DNA from: Eucommia ulmoides
Lineage: Eukaryota; Streptophyta; Magnoliopsida; Garryales; Eucommiaceae
Direction: 5' to 3'
DNA length: 64,000 nucleotides
Assembly (NCBI GenBank): GCA_016647705.1
Contig: CM028333.1
Span: 19,713,743-19,777,742, forward strand
The notes under the pieces are model-generated. The model was not told the origin of the DNA. It ran no database searches and saw only the letters and a program-made list of their open reading frames with translations. Position 1 is the first letter of the stretch, and each line of letters opens with the position of its first letter. Both the position numbers and the translations under genes were made by a program. Of the stretch, positions 57,157 through 64,000 are shown piece after piece.

Positions 57157-57198
57157 TATTGTGTAAATCTTGTGATTTTAATATAGGATCCCTTCAGT
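56621..57198 (+). mobile_element. LTR family Y, copy 3 (3' part only)
   Basis: It aligns with 52846-53245 and 54199-54363: 'aaatcttaggattagattca', 'taggaactaccagttttgag', T-rich tract, then an AT microsatellite at 57106-57154 and 'attctattgtgtaaatctt'. The 1.16-kb first part is absent. Confidence 0.62.
57106..57154. repeat. (TA)n microsatellite
   Basis: About 49 bp of AT repeat. Confidence 0.95.
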
Positions 57199-57339
57199 AT
57201 GGACAAAGGAACATCTAGGGGCCAATGTGTCCCTCCTACGGCTTCGTATCGGAGAAACCGATCAGGACCTCAACCACAACCTGAAGACATTATAGTAGCT
57301 GAGAAGATCAAGGTCAATGAATTGTTAAAAGTTGACTAG
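57199..57339 (+). CDS. 46-codon frame directly downstream of LTR Y; possible gag start remnant
   Basis: ATG at 57199, TAG at 57337-57339. The product starts MDKGTSRGQCVPPTASYRRN and is Arg/Pro/Gln-rich. Composition (GC-richer, few stops) differs from the flanks. Its place just after an LTR end suggests the first codons of a retrotransposon gag, with the remainder lost. I do not recognise a family. Confidence 0.35.
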   Translation: MDKGTSRGQCVPPTASYRRNRSGPQPQPEDIIVAEKIKVNELLKVD

Positions 57340-57890
57340 GGGGTGGTAGAGAGAAGCAATATTGGTGGGCCATTTATTAGGGGACGAGCAAAAGAAATCA
57401 CAATTATAACTAGTTATAACAATTATGTACATTATCGGATATCGAATTCAATGTAGTGAGCGGTGTAGTTTTTATGAAATTTATTTTTCATTGATGTAAT
57501 TTGTATAAAATTTGCCAAGTTCTCATTGATGTAACTTTTATAAAATTTACCAAGTTCTTAGTTTATATTGGATGTTACATTTATTTTTGGTCATCTTTGT
57601 TGCATATTAACATGGGATTTAATTTGGTGAATGGTATAATATTTGTAAAATAACAAAGTATATTGTAAAAAAGAAGAAGAAGGATTTGAACGAATACAAA
57701 AGAAGGTGATTTGAACATGGGTTCATTCTAATTCAATTTTTAAGATCCGATTTGCATATAAGCAAACATTGCCTAAAGTAAAACGTAAGGTACAAATCAA
57801 GAGTTAGCGATTTTTAGTGTATGATGTGCGTTCATCAACCTCTGAGTCAGAATATATATATAAAAGTTTAAAATAATCACATACGTGTAG
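57340..57890. other. non-coding
   Basis: It contains a short direct duplication at 57480-57560 ('ttgatgtaa...tataaaatttaccaagttct', twice). No gene. Confidence 0.5.
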
Positions 57891-58526
57891 GTCTGCGCAT
57901 GTAGGTTTCCCATGGACCTACAAGTCCACATAATTGTAGTTTGGACCCTCGTTTTCTTGTCTATCAACTTTTGATTTGTTGCTTCTCTTGATTTTTTTGT
58001 TAAGCACCTACTATCTTGCAACTAATTGTTATACGCGGTTTATTTTGTTTGATAGTCACCGCAAAAGTCCTAATTATGATCACAAATCCAATTTTTTATA
58101 GAATTCGCATGGCTAAAGTATCATAGCTTCTCGACTAGAGAAAAACTACGAAAAATCAAACATTATTTAAATAGAGCACAACAAATTAATAACAACATTA
58201 ATTAAAAATGTCTATGTATCAAATCGAAAATTCACTTCATAAATGCTGAATTCATTGTTATTATCAGCCAAAATAACACTCTTAATTTTACTACGTTGTG
58301 AAAATACAATCTTGCATATCATTGAAAAACAAAATTGAGATGACATTTGTATTACAAACCACATGGACCTATAGGTTCACGCAAATCTGCTAAAATACAC
58401 TCCGTACGGACCTATAGGTCCATGCATAATATATTTGTGGGGACCTATAAGTCCACACAAAATCATTATCTGCAGACCTATAGGTCTATGCTGACTGTAC
58501 TTTTACGAAACCTATAGGTCTGTCCA
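57891..58526. repeat. array of GGACCTATAGGTCC-type palindromes
   Basis: Perfect 14-bp palindromes GGACCTATAGGTCC (58408-58421) and AGACCTATAGGTCT (58474-58487), with near-perfect copies at about 58364, 58441 and 58510. Looser GGACCTACAAGTCC-like copies lie at about 57893-57935. The minus open frame 57797-58021 is not considered a gene. Confidence 0.75.
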
Positions 58527-59003
58527 AAGGCAATAAGCCCATACAAATTGCAATTTTAAGGGTTTGAAAGCTTTGAAAAAATGGAGAAATGTACCAAAAC
58601 CTACCATTGATGCTTTGGGTTGTTTACTACTCATAATTTCTTTAAAATTTGTTAAAACAATTACCCAAAATAATATAAATAGATGACTTCTAGGGTTTGT
58701 ATTGAAGATGACGGGCCGAAGGTTGTTGAAGGATGGAAAAGATTATTTGGAAGAGAAGAAAGGGGAGGGGGGGCAGAAATGTGCAAGGAGACGGTAAATG
58801 AATAGGGTGTAAATTTAGTAAAGACCTTTTTTTTTTTTAAATAAATGATACCCTTAATGGTAATTTTACATAAGGTTAATTTTTTATTAAAAAAGAAGTA
58901 TATGCCTAGCAAAGTGGGGTGTAGATTTAGAACCACCCCACTTTTCATTAACATGATAGATAAAATTATCATTTTATCCCTTTAACTTTTTAACAATTAA
59001 AAT
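58527..59003. other. non-coding, transposon-like
   Basis: The minus frame 58661-58972 has no recognisable domain. The composition is A/T-rich with a GGGGAGGGG stretch at about 58762. Confidence 0.4.
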
Positions 59004-61270
59004 TATTGGTCCATAGAGTTACCTAAGAGGGAAGTGCATTGGATAATTACAAAAATTTAACAATCAAACACTTAAGCACAAATAATTAGTTTTCCTAAAT
59101 CAATTATTATCTTTATACGCAGCAAACATGTGTTTAATACTAAGTGCACACTCAAACACAAGATGCAAAATAAATGAATACAACACACAAGAATTTATCC
59201 TGATTCAGTCAAGCAAATCTAGCCTACTTCCAGTGCCCCAAGCTCCACGGAGATTCGCAATCTACTAAACCTCCCAAGCTCCATGAAAATTCGCAATCCA
59301 CTAAACCCCTTGATTCCTTTACCAGGTAGGAACCAAACCCTTACAATTCATTATTTTTTTACAGACACATAATCAACATTTAAAATTTATCCTTTTCAAG
59401 GGTTAAAGATGAACCTTATTTTTTTACCAGGTAAAAGATAAACTTAACACTTTCTTAGTTATCATTTTCACAGGGAATGATAAACCTTTATAAGTCACTA
59501 AAAAACAATTCAATTACAGGATGGATCAAAACCTAATTCTTTTCAAGGGAAAAGAATAACCTAACATTTTTATCATGACAAAGATCAAATCCTAATTTTT
59601 TTTCATAGAAAAAATATCGAAACCTAGCTACCTTGATAAGACACTGTCCCAAACATGTTTAATTCTCTTAAGCTCACAAATACAAAAAATATAAGTTTTT
59701 TTTTTCTCCAAAAGGAGTTTCTACCACCTCAATACGAATATACTTAATTAATGTTCCAAATAATTACTATGTGATAGATACAATATAAGGTAATTCAAAT
59801 ATGATTAATAAATAAAATGGGTAGCACGAATTTAGCACACAATCAAATAATTAGCAAAAAATCGTTTAAAATGTTTTTATGGCTTTTAAGTTCAAAACGA
59901 TTTTTTTAACAATCCTATACTAAGTAATTCAAGATAAATGAAACTTCACAGAAAATTAATACAGTTTGGATAGATCTCACTAAGAAAACGTCGAAGGCAA
60001 TGACAATGTAGCAAGTAGAACTCAAATTGGTGACGCCAAACAACAAACGCTTTAGATCAAAATTTTATAACAAATCTTTCATAAAAATATCAGTGTAAAT
60101 ATCACTCTTATAAAAACTCAAACTGATGCTCTTGACCTATCTAACTTAATTCCTGCTGGTCTTTATTAATAGATCAATAACTAGCCCTCCAACGACTAGT
60201 TTTTCAAAGATATGCTATAAAATGACACTCTAAGACCCCATATATCATTACCTTTCATTTAAGATATATTCCACTTAAAAATAACTTTCAAATATCTCAT
60301 TAAGTTCATAAAACTATTCTCAATTTAAAACTATAGAAATAGGAAATATGAAATCGTTTGAATTAAGAGAATCTCAAAATTTATGGACACTATCAATAGG
60401 AATCAAATAATAGGTTGTTCATATTTGAAATATATTCAAATCTCCCAAATTTTTCTCTTGGAATCATAAAAAACGGATAGTTTTTTACCAAGAGATCAAA
60501 TCAGCCGAATGTCCAACTGAAGCAGTTGGTTAATCGAGTCATACCATTCGATTGACCGACCTATGCCAAGTCTAAAATAGCCATTGGCACTGCTTACATC
60601 CGGTTGACCGACTTGTCAAATACCCTCCCAATTTTTTCCATTTCATCTACTGACTCAAATGATTGACCGACCTTTTTCATTCGGTTGACCGATTGGATTA
60701 GTGTGCTCACTTTCTTACCCATTTTAGCTACTGTTTCAAATGGTTGACCGATCCTCTTTATTTGGTTGACCAACTAGATTAGTAGCACTTCGTTTTAACT
60801 CTAAAACTCACTGTTTTAATTAGTCAATCGATTACTTTTCTCGATTGACCAAATTGACCCAAAAACAAAACTTTTTATATTTTAAAACGCATTTTTCAAT
60901 TAGGACAATTATCAAAATCATTTCACATAAGGAGCACATATAATATCTCATTTTAGGACCTTAAATTTATCACTTCTTATCATAACACACATAAAATTAA
61001 CTCATTTTAAGTGTCGTGTGTGATCTTAATTCAGGTTGTATTAAGAGTATATAAGTAAAGAGTTGTTTTCACCCATTTTTCTTCAACGTTTTCAAAACTC
61101 TTCATATCTTCATTACATCCATCTTGCACCCTTTATGTTTTCTTCATCGAATTTTCTTCTTAATCAAATGCATAGAACTCTACATCTGAAACACTCGATA
61201 AAATCATTAGTTCCACAAAAAACATCAATACTTAATTGTTTATTAAAACCTTGGATTAAAAAAAATTACA
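59004..61270 (-). mobile_element. LTR family X, copy 3 (probable solo LTR)
   Basis: It aligns along its length with 54364-56620 in the same orientation: 'ctccacggagattcgcaat', 'ctttaccaggtaggaacc', TTGACC array at 60510-60860, 'gtgtgtgatcttaattcagg', 'acaaaaaacatcaatactta'. Roughly three quarters of positions appear identical, so it is old. No primer-binding site is next to it. The frame 61063-61275 is not considered a gene. Confidence 0.65.
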
Positions 61271-61362
61271 ATTAAAATTCTCAAAGTGTCAAATTATAAC
61301 TATAGGGAGAACAATGTTACTCGATTTTTGGTAATTACTTTGTCTATTATTGGTACATTTTA

Positions 61363-61365
<3 letters not shown>

Positions 61366-61399
<34 letters not shown>
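61366..61399. repeat. (TA)n microsatellite
   Basis: About 34 bp of AT repeat. Confidence 0.95.
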
Positions 61400-61402
<3 letters not shown>

Positions 61403-61403
61403 G

Positions 61404-61890
61404 ATCGAATTATTTATTTTGGAGTTTCATAAGTTAAGTTAAAGAGTGTCCCACTATCTTAGTGTGTTAGTGCTCCATTTATGGTGTAATTTCATGTTCT
61501 TGAAACTTTCAAGACTTTAAGTAATTTGTAACATTTTTCATTTATTTTGCGTATTTAATATTGTATGTTTGGGGAGCCTATAAATAGATCCTCCTACAAG
61601 CTTTGTGAATCATTCATAGTTTTCATCTATACATACATTATAATGGGCAAAGAAATGTGTTCTCTTAGTGTAGTTTTAGATTTTACTACTTGTACAAAGT
61701 TAGTGAGAATCAAATGGTTAAGTTGGCCTATTGTATCCTGGAGAGGACAAGTTAAAGATAAATTTTGTTGCACCGATCTCAAGTCGTTTCCAAACGCAGA
61801 TGGATTGAGAACGTGATTTCCTTACCTCAATCCGATATTAGTTTATATATTTTCTCAAATTATTTGTATCTTCTCCGACAATTTTAAAAG
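61404..61890 (+). mobile_element. probable 5' LTR/leader of copia relic F
   Basis: It precedes the gag remnant on the same strand and has a promoter-like TATAAATA at 61579-61586 in a context (GAGCCTATAAATAGATCCTC) usual for plant LTR promoters. LTR ends and primer-binding site were not identified, so limits are rough. The frame 61565-61816 is considered untranslated. Confidence 0.4.
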
Positions 61891-61899
61891 GATTCAAAC

Positions 61900-62826
61900 A
61901 TGGAGCCGATGATTGAGAAAGCAAACAAAAGAGTCAAAGATCTCAACCATTTTTCTTTTTTTAAATCTAAGTCTTCTCTAAGTTTCTTACGTTGTTATTG
62001 AGTAGAATCCAATTAAAGTTTCTACTAATAATATGACCGATGAGGAAAAGTACACTCATTAGGAGAGGGTAGAAAAATAAGAACGAGATGAGTATAATTA
62101 TCGTTTTTTACTTGAATTGCCTTATGAATCAATTTTATGATTATTATGCTACTACTTATAAAACTGCAAAGAAAATTTAGAAAGTATTGCAAAATTAATA
62201 TGATACCAAAGAAGCTGGTGCAAACAAATATACCACAAGCTGATTTTTTCGATTTCAAATAGTGGATAACAAGTCCGTTGTGGAGCAATCTTAAGATTTT
62301 TAAATGATCATAACAAATGTAATATATGAAGTCATTAAGATTGGAGATAAATCTTATTGCAGACGTAATAATTGATAAATTGCCACCATCATGGAGAGAG
62401 TTTCAAAAATTTATGTGTCACAAGCAAATGGAGACGTCACTAGAGACATTAATCACAAAAATTCGTGTAGAAGAGGTAGGCCAAGGTCAAGATGCTCTTA
62501 TGACATATGAAGGCAACGATGATTCCGTCACAAAGATAAATCTTATTTATTCTAATAATAATATGAGAAAAAATTATCCTCCTAGAAATAGTCATTTGAA
62601 GCCAAAAAAGAAAGATATGAAGCATTTTACTAAACTTTACAATAGTCATTTGAAGCCAAAAAAGAAACATATGAATCATTTTACTAAACTTTACAACAAG
62701 AATAACCTGAAATTGAATCAAATACCCCCCTTGGTGATAATTATAGATATTAATATGGTTCCATTTATAGAAGGGTGGTGGGCAGACCCTGGTGCTAATA
62801 GACATGTTTGTTATGATAAAAATTGA
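61900..62826 (+). pseudogene. copia relic F Gag and protease start
   Basis: 62326-62826 encodes the Gag C-terminal part: [20 protein letters not shown] and [14 protein letters not shown], then a basic region. The protease lead [14 protein letters not shown] follows, where the family has WWxDSGA; Pro replaces Ser. No CCHC zinc knuckle is present. Its place is taken by two 54-bp tandem units (62587-62640, 62641-62694; [22 protein letters not shown]). Upstream, 61900-62325 holds earlier gag sequence ('EEKYTH', 'YDYY', 'AAKEIW'-like) broken by frameshifts. Nothing of integrase or RT follows, so the element is truncated after protease. Confidence 0.78.
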
Positions 62827-63853
62827 TTCAAAAAATATAATCCATTTTGATCGCTAAAAAATAGTACCCTTAAATGGTACCGCGATGTTGATGTAGCACG
62901 GGTTCAGTAAGGTGTCGAACCACATAGATCGGTCTTGTAACTATCAATTTCTTGTTATTTTTCTTTCTTTAACGAAAATGAACTTTGGTTTCTAACTTGG
63001 GTTTTTAAGTGTAATGAAATAAAATAATAAATCTAAACAAATGAAAATAGAGAACCGGGTTAGGAATTATGGGTTCGTATTTTGTAATTTATGTTATTTT
63101 TGCATTTTCTTTTTAATTTGGATTAATGCAAACGAGCGTTCACAACTATAAGGCGAAACTAATCTGAAAAATTATATTGATTATTCACTGGCAAGAACTA
63201 TATTCGGTAATTAATTCCTGCATTACTCTAATCTAAAGTCAATTAAAATTTAAGTATAATCCATTCAAACCAATAATCAAATTCCAAGAATACGATTGCA
63301 TGATTGTCAGATCTAGACTAGAGGTAATAGATCTAACATTCTAACAACAATTGAATTTTAAACAAAAATCTCTACAAGAACATTTTGAGATTAAATTCAA
63401 TCATTATAAAACTATTTCAATAGCAATATTCCTCATCATAATTTTTTTTACACATAATCCGAAATTAAACTAAAAACACAATATTACATGAAATCAAAAT
63501 ATTTACCCTAATCCTAACCCAGTTGAGAGGAGATTAGCCACGCATTGCGATTTGTTATTATTTAAAAATAATGTTCTTCATAAATCCCATCAAAGAATCA
63601 CCACCAAAATCGGGTAGAAGAAAAATACAAATTTCAGTGGAGTTTGATAAATAAAAAGAGAAGAAAAAATGGAAGTCAAAACATAGCAGACTCTATTGGC
63701 CGAAAACAATATATGAAAATCAAATAATAAAAGGTGGCCAACCCTAAAAGGAAAGAAAAAAAATGGCCTGAATCTCTTCGATTGGCTCCCCTTAATGCCA
63801 AAAAAAAAAAAAAAAAAAACAACAACTAGAAGAAGTAAAGAATAAATAATCAA
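62827..63853. other. non-coding, repeat-like
   Basis: 'gtgtcgaaccacatagatcg' near 62912 is a phrase I associate with dispersed plant retroelement DNA. No frame is convincing (63590-63853 minus is Phe-rich translation of A/T-rich sequence). Confidence 0.4.
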
Positions 63854-64000
63854 GGGTTAATAGCACTTTACCCCCCTGTGGTTTGGCCAATTTGCACTTT
63901 ACCTCTTGTGGTTTAGAAATCGCCACTTACTTCCATGTGGTCAGATATTTGTTGCACTTACCCCCCTATATCAAAGGGGGTATATGGTTAGAAAATCTAA
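63854..64000 (+). mobile_element. MULE-type terminal inverted repeat, continuing past the window
   Basis: GGGTTAATAGCACTTTACCC followed by near-repeats 'cctgtggtttggcc', 'cttgtggtttag', 'catgtggtcag', the tandem pattern of many plant MULE ends. The other end lies outside the window. Similar in style to 8592-9012. Confidence 0.5.

Noticed and set aside
54364-61270. A single LTR retrotransposon with the two X copies as its LTRs
   Set aside because: The sequence between them (56621-59003) has no primer-binding site, polypurine tract or gag/pol and includes part of LTR Y. The copies differ substantially. Separate solo LTRs fit better.

Overview
The window is nuclear DNA of a flowering plant, most likely a eudicot. 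It is AT-rich, genes have GT-AG introns (one is GC-AG), and most of the length is layered transposons. Only three host genes are supported. (1) The 3' exons of a TORTIFOLIA1/SPIRAL2-like microtubule-associated protein gene lie on + at 5709-9476. (2) An intronless GT92 (DUF23) glycosyltransferase gene lies on + at 37770-39617. (3) A complete eight-exon CCB4 gene (chloroplast cytochrome b6f haem assembly) lies on - at 40153-42715, tail-to-tail with the GT92 gene. No rRNA, functional tRNA or CRISPR array was seen.

Layout. 1-4360: a rearranged Ty1/copia relic with inverted LTRs, preceded by a tRNA-derived SINE. 5709-9476: TORL exons with MITE-like insertions in their introns. 9861-14189: a small non-coding LTR element (TRIM-like) whose interior is a GC-rich minisatellite; its 5' LTR holds a Mutator-like element, which carries a broken membrane-protein gene and an LTR fragment. 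14950-21772: complete but dead copia element (TSD TCAAC). 24097-30658: second copia element (TSD about TTAC) with a hairpin-array leader. It abuts 30659-32598, a degraded endogenous pararetrovirus with coat-protein and movement-protein remnants.

32599-37147 is gene-poor and holds two further SINE copies. 37148-42715 is the host gene island (SINE, GT92, CCB4). 43175-45560 holds palindrome-array repeats. 45914-57240 is a stack of one LTR family (Y) in tandem, split by a 4.6-kb LTR-type insertion (TSD ATCAT) that itself holds a MULE-like element, and further split by a second MULE (9-bp TSD) and an LTR of another family (X). 57890-58525 is a second palindrome array. 59004-61270 is another X LTR. 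61404-62826 is the 5' end of a further copia relic. A MULE-type terminus begins at 63854 and runs off the window.

The host genes appear unrelated in function (microtubule organisation, cell-wall or glycan synthesis, plastid electron transport). The TORL/GT92 pair may be an old neighbour pair now pushed about 28 kb apart by transposons. The features most deserving follow-up are the arrays of short palindromes with paired arm changes (43438-44291 and 58360-58525), the covarying hairpin array in the copia leader (28882-29153), the pararetrovirus remnant, and the minisatellite-cored TRIM with its nested gene-carrying MULE.
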